Of a stretch of 13,865 bases of DNA, positions 7,100 to 13,865 are shown one piece after another. The first letter of the stretch is position 1. Each line of letters opens with the position of its first letter. Source of the stretch: Acidobacteriaceae bacterium (GTDB taxonomy: Bacteria > Acidobacteriota > Terriglobia > Terriglobales > Acidobacteriaceae); assembly GCA_003133425.1 (NCBI GenBank), contig PKXI01000055.1, positions 222 through 14,086 of the forward strand. Direction: 5' to 3'. Under the pieces are notes generated by a model. It ran no database searches. It was not told the origin of the DNA and was given only the letters and a program-made list of their open reading frames with translations. The position numbers were made by a program, and so were the translations under genes.

Positions 7100-10000
7100 G
7101 ATGGTCTCCCCCTTTGTCCGTCTTTTTGTCGCGGACAATTTTCAGATAGCCCACCGAGGGGCGAGTGTTGAGTTCTTCCAGCACGCGATAGCGCCGGCCG
7201 CTGTTCATCCGCTGCGCGACCTTGCTCTTCGGGTCGTTGACATCACCGAAGACGATGGCCTGGGCGGGGCATGTCTGCTGGCAGGCGGTCTGGATCTCGC
7301 CATCGCGCAGGTTGCGGTTCTGGCGCTTGGCCTCGGCCTTGGCGTCCTGAATGCGCTGCACGCAGAAACTGCATTTCTCCATGACGCCGCGTGACCGCAC
7401 GGTCACATCGGGGTTGAGCGTCAGGTTGGCCAGGCGATCGTCCCGCGAGTTTTCAAACCAGTTGAAGCGGCGAACCTTGTAGGGGCAGTTATTTTCGCAG
7501 TAGCGGGTGCCGACGCAGCGGTTGTAAATTTGCTGGTTGAGTCCCTCACCGCTGTGCACTGTGGCGAGCACGGGACAGACGGTCTCGCAGGGAGCGTGCC
7601 CGCAATGTTGGCACAGCATCGGCTGATGCGCCACTTCGACGTCCCCGGGCGGTCCCGAGTAATAGCGATCGATGCGGATCCAATGCATTTGGCGGTTACG
7701 CAACACCTCATCCTTGCCCGTCACCGGGACATTGTTCTCCACCTGGCACGCGATCACGCAGGCCGAACATCCGGTGCATGCGTTCAGGTCGATGGTCATG
7801 GCCCAGCGGTGGCCGGTGAAGGGATGGTCCTCGGGCCAGAGATCCAACGCGGGTGCCTCGTGAGCGCTCTCGTGTTTCGACGCGCCGGAACCCAAAGCCT
7901 CCCGCGTAGTTTCCTGAACAATCGGACGTGGACCGCCGCCCGGATCCAGGTGTTTCGGTACCGTGAGGCTGTTGTAGCCCTCCGTTACCGCCACCGGTTG
8001 GCGTTTGCCAGCGGAAGTCACTTTCACATCGTCGCGCCAGTACCGGACGCTCCCGCCCTCCATGAGGAGAAATGGTGCGGCATTGGCGCCGATCATTCCA
8101 TTCGGTCCCAGAGTCGGCCGTCGTTCGAGCCATTTGGGGCCAGTGTTGGCGAATCGCGCGGAAACCGAGCGCCCGTAACCAAGCGCCACGGCGACCACCT
8201 TTTCATGCTGTCCGGGCTGGATAAGAACCGGCAGTTCGATGGCGGTTCCTGAAACCTGGAGTCGGACGACGTTCCCGTTGTGGAGAGCCATGCGCTCCGC
8301 GGTTGCCGGAGCGAGGCTGGCATAGTTGTCCCACGTCGCTTTGGTCACGGGGTCGGGAAGTTCGTGCAGCCATGGGTTGTAAGCGTGCCGCCCATCCGGC
8401 ATGGCGGGTTTGGGGTAGAGCACCAGAGCGAGTTCACCGCCCGAGGACTGGCCCGCGGCGATGGGTTTGACCGCCTGAACGTCGAACGGTCTTAGGGGAG
8501 AGGGCTGCGGCCGCACGCGCGCGAAACCGGCCTCGACGGACTTCTTCCAGAATGCCTCGAAGGCCTCCTGGCCGTCCTGGCGCGGGTAGACGTTCTCCTT
8601 CCAGAAGCCCTTGACCAGTTCATGGGCGGAACCGCTGACACCGGACCATCGCGCGAAACTTTCGATCGCAGGCCGGGCTTGGCCGAGGGGACGAATCGCA
8701 GGTTGGCTGATGGCGGCCACACCGGCGACCGGCTCGGAATCGCCCCAGGTTTCCAGAGGATCGCACTCGGGGCACACGAAGCGAGCCAGCGACGAGGTCT
8801 CATCGGGACGCGGCGACAGGCTCACCAGCAAGGGGATGCTCGCCAGCGATTTTGCGAGATCGTCTCCGCCTGGCAGGTCCGCCAGCGGATTCAGGCCCTG
8901 GAGAAACAGTGCGGCCACTTTGCCGGCTCTGATTTCGTCCACTAAGCCCGCGAGTTCCCGGTCGTCGCCCTGCTTCTGGTACGACGGCGACGCGATATCG
9001 AGCGTCGCTCCGTAGTTGCCGAGCAAATGGTTCACGAAGTTGCAGAGCACCTGCGCGTCCGTACGGGGAAGTCCGCACACTACAAGGCTCCGGCCCCGCG
9101 CCTCCCAAAGGCGGTTGGCCAACTCGTCCAGTACCTCTTCTGGCAGCGAGACTGGCGAGCCAGCCACCTGCAGAATGGGGGAGCCGGCTTTACGCGCCAC
9201 TTTCACCGCCAGATGCTCGAGCGCGGCCGGGATCTCCGGCGGAGCCAGTTTGATCCTGCGATCCGCCTTCGCACCGGTCAACGACATCCGCGATTCAAAC
9301 TGGACGTGCCACGCGGAACGGAGGGGACTGGCCTCCACGGCGCGCGCTTCGCTGTACGCGGACGTGTATTCCACGGGCGAAATCCAGGAACCCAGGAAGT
9401 CCGCGTCGAAGCTGGCGATGATATCGGCCTTCGCGAAGAGATAGCGTGGCAGCACTCTCGCGCCGTGAGTTTGCCGGTGGGCGTCCAGGATTGGAGAAGC
9501 GGACAAGGCATCGTAGACGACGTGGCGCGCGTCCGGGAAGCCTTTCAGGAAGCCGCGTATCTGCGCGTTCAGAACCGGGCTGGCGACAGTCTGCGTCAGT
9601 ACCCGGACCGCGCGCTTCTCTTTTCGCAGGCTGTCGAGGGCCGTGGAGATCTCCGCATCGACATCCAGCCAGGAGGCATTCTTTCCGCGCGCCATCGGCT
9701 GTTGAAGGCGCAAGCTGTCATACAACCCGAGGATCGAGGCCTGGCCGACGGCGCAAAGGCCACCGCGCGACACCGGGTGTTCCGGGTTTCCCTCCAACTT
9801 GATGGGCCGGCCATCGCGGCACTTGGCAAGCAGCCCGCAGGATGCACTGCACCCGCCGCAGACGCCGGCGTAGTAATAAGGACGTCCCGGCGCGATGCCT
9901 TCCGGCTGACGCAGCATCGGGATCGCTTGCTCCACCGGCGCACGCCCGCATCCGGTGAGGGCGGCTCCGGCAAATACGAAGCCGGCGGCCCGCAAAAACT

Positions 10001-10130
10001 CCCGCCGCCCCGGTTCGGATGCTTCACCGAGAGGAGTATCGGCAAACTCGATCGCCGCCCGCGCTTCAAAGGCGTTGCCCCCTTTGTACTCTTCGAGGCT
10101 TTTCCAGTACTTCTTGTCGTCGGCACTCAC
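7092..10130 (-). CDS. actB: Alternative complex III subunit ActB, fused molybdopterin-like (B1) and iron-sulfur (B2) protein, with retained N-terminal Cys motif
   Basis: The 1012-residue protein starts with the long ACIII-type leader YWKSLEEYKGG. A twin-arginine signal (GRREFLRAAGF, 41-51) and a lipobox-like LTGC (Cys61) follow, so it is exported by Tat and probably lipid-anchored. The B1 domain (about 80-690) resembles molybdo-bisPGD oxidoreductases. The B2 domain (about 776-990) carries Fe-S cysteines at 785/788/791/795, 840/843/848/852, 872/878/882, 920/923 and 950/954. These 15 cysteines fit three [4Fe-4S] and one [3Fe-4S], as in known ACIII. Unusually, B1 keeps Cys91, Cys94, Cys98 and Cys126 (C-x2-C-x3-C-x27-C), the classic Mo-enzyme cluster motif missing from characterised ActB proteins. 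It also has an extra CPEC at 453-456. The start is GTG with GAGGAG upstream, 12 nt after actA. It wires quinol oxidation at ActC to the hemes of ActA/ActE. Confidence 0.93.
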   Translation of the reverse strand: MSADDKKYWKSLEEYKGGNAFEARAAIEFADTPLGEASEPGRREFLRAAGFVFAGAALTGCGRAPVEQAIPMLRQPEGIAPGRPYYYAGVCGGCSASCGLLAKCRDGRPIKLEGNPEHPVSRGGLCAVGQASILGLYDSLRLQQPMARGKNASWLDVDAEISTALDSLRKEKRAVRVLTQTVASPVLNAQIRGFLKGFPDARHVVYDALSASPILDAHRQTHGARVLPRYLFAKADIIASFDADFLGSWISPVEYTSAYSEARAVEASPLRSAWHVQFESRMSLTGAKADRRIKLAPPEIPAALEHLAVKVARKAGSPILQVAGSPVSLPEEVLDELANRLWEARGRSLVVCGLPRTDAQVLCNFVNHLLGNYGATLDIASPSYQKQGDDRELAGLVDEIRAGKVAALFLQGLNPLADLPGGDDLAKSLASIPLLVSLSPRPDETSSLARFVCPECDPLETWGDSEPVAGVAAISQPAIRPLGQARPAIESFARWSGVSGSAHELVKGFWKENVYPRQDGQEAFEAFWKKSVEAGFARVRPQPSPLRPFDVQAVKPIAAGQSSGGELALVLYPKPAMPDGRHAYNPWLHELPDPVTKATWDNYASLAPATAERMALHNGNVVRLQVSGTAIELPVLIQPGQHEKVVAVALGYGRSVSARFANTGPKWLERRPTLGPNGMIGANAAPFLLMEGGSVRYWRDDVKVTSAGKRQPVAVTEGYNSLTVPKHLDPGGGPRPIVQETTREALGSGASKHESAHEAPALDLWPEDHPFTGHRWAMTIDLNACTGCSACVIACQVENNVPVTGKDEVLRNRQMHWIRIDRYYSGPPGDVEVAHQPMLCQHCGHAPCETVCPVLATVHSGEGLNQQIYNRCVGTRYCENNCPYKVRRFNWFENSRDDRLANLTLNPDVTVRSRGVMEKCSFCVQRIQDAKAEAKRQNRNLRDGEIQTACQQTCPAQAIVFGDVNDPKSKVAQRMNSGRRYRVLEELNTRPSVGYLKIVRDKKTDKGGDHRG

Positions 10131-10142
10131 GGTGGCAGCTCC

Positions 10143-10796
10143 TCAGTAGTGACAGGTGGAACAGTCGATCGAAGCGTAAACCTTCTTACCTGCCACGCCG
10201 TTCCGGGTGGCCGCGCGGTGGCAGTTGACGCACCAACCCATGCTGAGATCGGGAACCTGTCTCATCCGCTCCATGGCTTCGACAGGCCCGTGACAGGTCT
10301 GGCAAACGACGCCGGCGTTGACGTGGGCGCGGTGATCGAAGTACACGAAATCGGGTAGCTTGTACACGCGTGTCCAGGCAATGGGTTTCATCGCGCGCGC
10401 CGGATCGGGCTTCCGATTGGCATCCAGTCCGAGAGCATCGTAGATCTTCCGCAGTTCTGGCGAGACGAGCGTCCGGGGTTTGCGCTGTTCCTTCGTGGCC
10501 AGCTCCTCTTCGGCCCGCACGGCGCCGAAAGTGGCCGTCACCATGGTGTGGCAGTTCATGCAGACCGCCACCGGCGGAATGCCGGCGTGCCGGCTCTTCT
10601 CCGCGTTGAAGTGGCAGTAGAGGCACGGCATCTGAAGTTCTCCGGCGTGTAACCGGTGCGAATAAGCGATAGGTTGTACCGGCTCGTAGTCTTGCTGGTT
10701 GCCAGGAATGTGGGCGGTCCCGGCCCTCGTCGCCAAATAGAGCGCGCTGAAGAACAACCCGGTTGCCAGAACGATTGTGAGGACTCGGCTAGTCAT
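10143..10796 (-). CDS. actA: Alternative complex III subunit ActA, pentaheme cytochrome c
   Basis: The 217-residue exported protein has one N-terminal hydrophobic segment (about 5-22) and five CxxCH heme sites: CLYCH (58-62), CMNCH (79-83), CQTCH (165-169), CVNCH (189-193) and CSTCH (212-216, almost at the C-terminus). Additional His residues (47, 50, 70, 155, 158) can serve as axial ligands; YSHRLH and FDHRAH are typical of the family. ActA passes electrons from the ActB clusters to ActE or a soluble acceptor on the periplasmic side. The start ATG lies 15 nt after the narK stop with only a weak ribosome site, so translation may depend on coupling to narK. Five hemes is the usual number for ActA. 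The link to nar genes directly upstream is the unusual part. Confidence 0.93.
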   Translation of the reverse strand: MTSRVLTIVLATGLFFSALYLATRAGTAHIPGNQQDYEPVQPIAYSHRLHAGELQMPCLYCHFNAEKSRHAGIPPVAVCMNCHTMVTATFGAVRAEEELATKEQRKPRTLVSPELRKIYDALGLDANRKPDPARAMKPIAWTRVYKLPDFVYFDHRAHVNAGVVCQTCHGPVEAMERMRQVPDLSMGWCVNCHRAATRNGVAGKKVYASIDCSTCHY

Positions 10797-10811
10797 CGGT
10801 GCACCAAATGT

Positions 10812-12143
10812 TCAATTCCTTTGCGCGGCGGTTGCCGGCGGCGCGATCTCGCTTCGTCTATCAGGGGAACCAGGCATATACTTCAGAACCCAGGCCATCG
10901 AGAGCGAGAACAGCGCCAGAAAGACAAATATGATAAAGCCGATCGCGTAGCCGCGCTTGCCCAGGTTCTTCACCGCGAAGGCCAGCAGGGGCGGAATCGC
11001 GAAACCGCCGAATGCGCCGAGTCCCCCCACCCAGCCCACTGCCCCGCCGACCGCCTGAGGCACGGCTTGCGGGACGATTTTGAACACGCCCGCATTGGAG
11101 ACGCCCATGCCGAACGCCAGCAGGACGATTCCAGGGATGGCCAGCTCGTACTCGTGGGCATCCACCATGACGAGCGCTCCCACCATCATGATGAGCAGGG
11201 CCAGGATGGTGGTGTTCTCCCCGCCTTCCAGAAGCCGGTCCGAGAGAATGCCGCCAATCACTCGAAGCACACAGGTGAGAATCGAAAACAGCGCCGTCAG
11301 GAAACCCGCGGCCATCGCGCTCAGGCCGAAGAACCCGGTCCAGTAGGTGGGCAACCACGCGGTCAAGGCGACGAATCCGCCGAATGTGGTGAAGTAAATC
11401 GCCACCAGCGCCCACGTCTTCCAGATTCGCGCGGACACCAGGAGACTCTCTTTCAGATTGCCCGATGGAAACAGTTCCTGCCCATGGGCGCGCGCCAGGC
11501 GGCGCGCTTCTTCGGGCGCACTACCTTGCTCCAGCAATTGGAAATAGGGAGAGTTCCTGCCCAGCATGAAATACAGGACCAGCCCGGTTGCCAGGAGCGC
11601 AACCCACACCATGTAGGAGCCGGACAGGCCCAGCGTGCTCAAGGCGATGGGGATGAGGAACGAGAAAATACCGGGCGCCAGGTTTCCTACGCCACCGAAG
11701 ATCGCCAGAGCCACACCCTGCTTCCGCTGCGGGAACCAGTAGGCCGTCTGTCCCGCCCCAACGGAAAAGGTGGCGATGCCACAACCGCAAAGCAGTGCCA
11801 GCATGAGCAGCACCGGATACATCCCTGGAGTCATCCCGTTCGGATAGTAGAAGCCGACCACGCCGGCGAGTCCCGCCATCCCCACGACAGAGAGGCTGAG
11901 CAGCGTCAGGAAAGGTTTTCGTCCGCCGCTGATGTCTACCCAGGCCGAGAAAGGGATGCGCAGTAGCGATCCGGAAAGGGCCGGCATGGCGATGAGGAAA
12001 CCCACCGCCACGGGACTCAGGTTCATGGCTTGCTGAAAGCGTTGCGCGGTGGGGCCAAACAATGCCACCGCGGCGAAGCCGATGAAGAAGCCGAGAGTCG
12101 CGCCAAACAAGCCCTGCCCGGGTGTACCTTTCAATGTAGCCAT
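10812..12143 (-). CDS. narK: Nitrate/nitrite transporter NarK (major facilitator superfamily)
   Basis: The 443-residue protein has about twelve membrane helices. NarK-family marks include the two substrate-binding arginines, Arg62 (SGSLLRIPFSAWVD) and Arg294 (VLRVIGGILSDR). The nitrate signature regions are WFPQRKQGVALAIFGGVGN (136-154) and AVGWVGGLGAFGGF in the second half. It moves nitrate across the inner membrane, either with protons (NarK1 type) or exchanged for nitrite (NarK2 type). I cannot tell which from sequence alone. The start ATG is preceded by GAGGG and lies 15 nt after narI. The actA start follows 15 nt after its stop. Standing between narI and actA it links the two respiratory modules in one transcript. 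Residues 423-443 form a hydrophilic tail. Confidence 0.93.
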   Translation of the reverse strand: MATLKGTPGQGLFGATLGFFIGFAAVALFGPTAQRFQQAMNLSPVAVGFLIAMPALSGSLLRIPFSAWVDISGGRKPFLTLLSLSVVGMAGLAGVVGFYYPNGMTPGMYPVLLMLALLCGCGIATFSVGAGQTAYWFPQRKQGVALAIFGGVGNLAPGIFSFLIPIALSTLGLSGSYMVWVALLATGLVLYFMLGRNSPYFQLLEQGSAPEEARRLARAHGQELFPSGNLKESLLVSARIWKTWALVAIYFTTFGGFVALTAWLPTYWTGFFGLSAMAAGFLTALFSILTCVLRVIGGILSDRLLEGGENTTILALLIMMVGALVMVDAHEYELAIPGIVLLAFGMGVSNAGVFKIVPQAVPQAVGGAVGWVGGLGAFGGFAIPPLLAFAVKNLGKRGYAIGFIIFVFLALFSLSMAWVLKYMPGSPDRRSEIAPPATAAQRN

Positions 12144-12158
12144 GACTGTGGGCCCTCT

Positions 12159-12854
12159 TCAGGTGCGCGCCGGTTTGCGATACCAGCGGACCACCTGGGG
12201 CTTCCGCCAAAGGTATGGATTCGGAACCACCAGTATGTGAACCAGCCGGGTGAAGGGAAACAGCAGGATCAGCAAGTAGGCGTTGATGATGTGCACCTTC
12301 ACCAGCCACGGCATGGGAGTTACGTAGCTGATGTCCGGATTGAGCTTCAGCAGCGACCAGAAGTACGGCACGGCGGTGGCCGCGAACCATGACGATCCCC
12401 AGGGATGAAAGAGTGCCACGGCAACTCCCACGATAACCTCCAGCATGAGTAGCGCGAACAGCACCCAATCCAACGGACTCGTGACCATCTTCACCTTGCT
12501 TACCGTCATCCGGCGGACAATCGCGGCGCCGAGGCCTACCACCGTCAAAATTCCGAACACCAGCGCTGCTCCCTCGAGAATGTAGAGCCGCAGGGGATGG
12601 CTGTTCCACAGTAAAATCCCGCGGGGCACCAGGAATGCAACGAAGTGGCCGCCGAGCACCACGAGAACCCCGTAGTGGAACGGCACCAGCCCCCAGAAGT
12701 GTTGCTGATTCTCGAGGAACTGCGACGAGAGACTCGAGTAGGTGAACGTCCGCGCCCGGTAGCGGCGGATGGTCATCAGAAAGAAGGTGAAAACCGCCAT
12801 GTACGGCAAGGCGTTGAACAGTAGTTGATCGAGATATTGGCCCGGGTTATTCAT
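12159..12854 (-). CDS. narI: Respiratory nitrate reductase gamma subunit NarI (cytochrome b)
   Basis: The 231-residue integral membrane protein has five hydrophobic segments. It carries the four heme-ligand histidines of the family: His60 and His70 (LVPFHYGVLVVLGGHFVAF) on one helix, and His188 (LVKVHIINAY) and His206 (FPFTRLVHILVVP) near the end. These correspond to E. coli NarI His56, 66, 187 and 205. NarI anchors NarGH to the membrane, oxidises quinol and hands electrons through two b hemes to NarH. The start ATG lies 8 nt inside the end of narJ with GGAAGGGAG upstream. Length is normal and all ligands are present, so the protein should be functional. Confidence 0.95.
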   Translation of the reverse strand: MNNPGQYLDQLLFNALPYMAVFTFFLMTIRRYRARTFTYSSLSSQFLENQQHFWGLVPFHYGVLVVLGGHFVAFLVPRGILLWNSHPLRLYILEGAALVFGILTVVGLGAAIVRRMTVSKVKMVTSPLDWVLFALLMLEVIVGVAVALFHPWGSSWFAATAVPYFWSLLKLNPDISYVTPMPWLVKVHIINAYLLILLFPFTRLVHILVVPNPYLWRKPQVVRWYRKPART

Positions 12855-13398
12855 GCTCTCTCCCTTCCTGATCTACCGTTCCGGTTCCCGCACCACCCAG
12901 CAGTACCGCCAATGCCGCCAGCAGCTTGGAGTACGGATTGCTCTCCGCCGGCACGGCCTTTCGGATCTTCTCCACCGCCGGCCGCAGAAACCGGGCACGG
13001 AACGGCGCCGCCTCTTCTTCCGGCATACGCGCGGCCAGCGGCAAAACGGTGAGGAGACTGTCCGGCAGTTCTTCCCGCTCGGCGACGCCGTAGCGTCGCA
13101 TCTCCTGACGGAGCTTCACCAGAAACTCGCCTCGCGCGTAGTCTTCGCCGAAAAGGTGCCAGCCGATATCCAGGCACGCATCCGGGTTCAGGTCGAAGGT
13201 CTGGATGTACAGTTCCTCCATTTCGGAGAGGCTGCGGCCGCGCACCGCTTCCGCAAACGCCTGGACGTGTTCAGCGGCGGCAGCGTCGGTTCGCGCGATG
13301 GACGCCGCGGCGCTTTCCAAGTGCTCCCGATATCCCGCGGCGGGGTACTCGAACAGTTCCGCTATCACATCCAGGGTGGAAGCCAAGTCCAGCATCAC
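12847..13398 (-). CDS. narJ: Nitrate reductase molybdenum cofactor assembly chaperone NarJ
   Basis: The protein is 183 residues from GTG 13398, or 182 from the adjoining ATG 13395. It matches the NarJ/TorD chaperone family: LYIQTFDLNPDACLDIGWHL (about 63-82), then GEDYARGEFLVKLRQEM and YGVAEREELPDSL. NarJ is cytoplasmic, binds NarG and secures insertion of the Mo cofactor and the first iron-sulfur cluster before NarGH joins NarI. It is not part of the final enzyme. The start overlaps the narH stop by 1 or 4 nt, depending on which codon is used. The C-terminal tail is hydrophilic and overlaps narI by 8 nt. Confidence 0.93.
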   Translation of the reverse strand: MMLDLASTLDVIAELFEYPAAGYREHLESAAASIARTDAAAAEHVQAFAEAVRGRSLSEMEELYIQTFDLNPDACLDIGWHLFGEDYARGEFLVKLRQEMRRYGVAEREELPDSLLTVLPLAARMPEEEAAPFRARFLRPAVEKIRKAVPAESNPYSKLLAALAVLLGGAGTGTVDQEGREHE

Positions 13399-13865
13399 AT
13401 CCCCCTCTTTGGAGCTGTGAGAAAACCGAATCCGGCACTCTGCTTATGTTCGAGCGGGTCCTCCATCATCTCGATGGCCTCCTCGCGGTGCATGGGCGGT
13501 ATCACGAAGCGGTCGTCGAACGTGCAAAGCGAAGTCAACCGGTATATCGCCTCCGCTTCGTCGTTAGAGCATTCGGCTTCCCGCAACATGCGTTCGGCAA
13601 CCGCCATAGGCACGTCCCCTACAGTCACCGCACGACGGAACCAGCGCACCGCTTTCTGTTTACGTAGTGCATACCGGACTACGCCCTCGTGGCCGGCGCC
13701 AAACATATTGGCGAAGAACTTCATGGGGACGCGCGCGTCATCGATGTCGTGGAACAAATCGTCGCTGATGTTCTTCACCGCGCCATCGTCGCGGCTCGAC
13801 ATCACCGGAGCCATGGGCGGAACGTAAAACAACATAGGCAGCGTCCGGAACTCAATATGAGGCGG
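13395..13865 (-). CDS. narH: Respiratory nitrate reductase beta subunit NarH (C-terminal 156 residues, cut by window edge)
   Basis: The frame is open to the right edge and encodes ...PPHIEFRTLPMLFYVPPMAPV, followed by the NarH C-terminal pattern. This includes ARVPMKFFANMFGAGHE, VVRYALRKQKAVRWFRRA and CTFDDRFVIPPMHREEA. NarH is the iron-sulfur subunit that carries electrons from NarI to the molybdenum site in NarG. Its four clusters are bound by cysteines upstream of this window. An internal ATG (13835) is not a start, because homology runs through it. NarG is expected immediately beyond the edge. It is the first visible gene of the operon, so no promoter can be seen. Confidence 0.92.
   Translation of the reverse strand, partial: PPHIEFRTLPMLFYVPPMAPVMSSRDDGAVKNISDDLFHDIDDARVPMKFFANMFGAGHEGVVRYALRKQKAVRWFRRAVTVGDVPMAVAERMLREAECSNDEAEAIYRLTSLCTFDDRFVIPPMHREEAIEMMEDPLEHKQSAGFGFLTAPKRGM

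Larger units (their letters stand above)
2819..13865 (-). other. narHJI-narK-actABCDEF-MOSC operon (5' end outside window)
   Basis: Eleven genes on one strand are packed with gaps of 12-18 nt (narI/narK, narK/actA, actA/actB, actF/MOSC) or overlaps of 1-8 nt at the others (narH/narJ, narJ/narI, actB/C, C/D, D/E, E/F). No internal gap is long enough for a clear separate promoter or terminator. This supports a single transcript and joint expression of nitrate reductase, nitrate transporter and alternative complex III. Single-transcript structure is an inference from spacing. Confidence 0.8.

Noticed and set aside
7100..7138. TTG start at 7138 for actC
   Set aside because: It would add 13 mostly charged residues and has no good ribosome site. 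GTG 7099 has AGGGGGAG directly upstream.
5915..7171. Long + strand reading frame (418 codons) opposite actC
   Set aside because: It is antisense to a membrane protein, which gives a charged Glu/Arg/His-rich product typical of a mirror frame.
9027..10358. Long + strand reading frame (443 codons) opposite actB
   Set aside because: It is antisense to the Tat leader and B1 domain of actB, with no motif and a low-complexity composition.
10656..11966. Long + strand reading frame (436 codons) opposite actA/narK
   Set aside because: It is antisense to narK and actA, which have clear family motifs. Its product is Arg/Gln/His-rich with no recognisable domain, as expected from a shadow frame in G+C-rich DNA.

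Overview
The window looks like part of the chromosome of a G+C-rich, respiratory, denitrification-type bacterium. An Acidobacteriota member (Solibacter/Bryobacter-like) is my best guess from protein style and gene mix, but this is an impression and not a proven assignment. It holds two gene groups that converge near position 2700-2800.

Left group (+ strand, 1-2669): the end of a LuxR-type DNA-binding protein, a long-form transaldolase that appears to lack the conserved catalytic glutamate, a small FAD/NAD(P)H oxidoreductase, and an AhpD-like CxxC carboxymuconolactone-decarboxylase-family protein. This looks like a small sugar-phosphate/redox cluster.

Right group (- strand, 13865 down to 2819): one unbroken series of 11 tightly packed genes. 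In transcription order these are narH (3' end only, cut by the window edge), narJ, narI, narK, actA, actB, actC, actD, actE, actF and a MOSC-domain gene. Gaps are 18 nt or less, and many junctions overlap by 1-8 nt. It therefore reads as a single operon joining a membrane-bound respiratory nitrate reductase and its nitrate/nitrite transporter to a complete alternative complex III (ACIII, quinol:cytochrome c/HiPIP oxidoreductase). narG presumably lies just beyond the right edge.

How it may work: NarGHI oxidises quinol and reduces nitrate. NarJ matures NarG. NarK moves nitrate in and nitrite out. The Act complex also oxidises quinol but passes electrons to periplasmic cytochromes (pentaheme ActA, monoheme ActE), which could feed later denitrification steps or an oxidase. 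No cytochrome oxidase genes follow actF in this window, whereas typical ACIII clusters are often followed by them. The ActB protein also retains a complete N-terminal Cys-x2-Cys-x3-Cys-x27-Cys motif of the molybdo-bisPGD enzyme type, which characterised ACIIIs have lost. The nar-act fusion and this ActB are the most interesting points of the window.

No tRNA, rRNA, CRISPR array or intact insertion sequence was seen. The convergent junction (about 2680-2910) carries a cluster of short GC-rich inverted repeats that runs into the 3' end of the MOSC gene and seems to have supplied its last ~31 codons.
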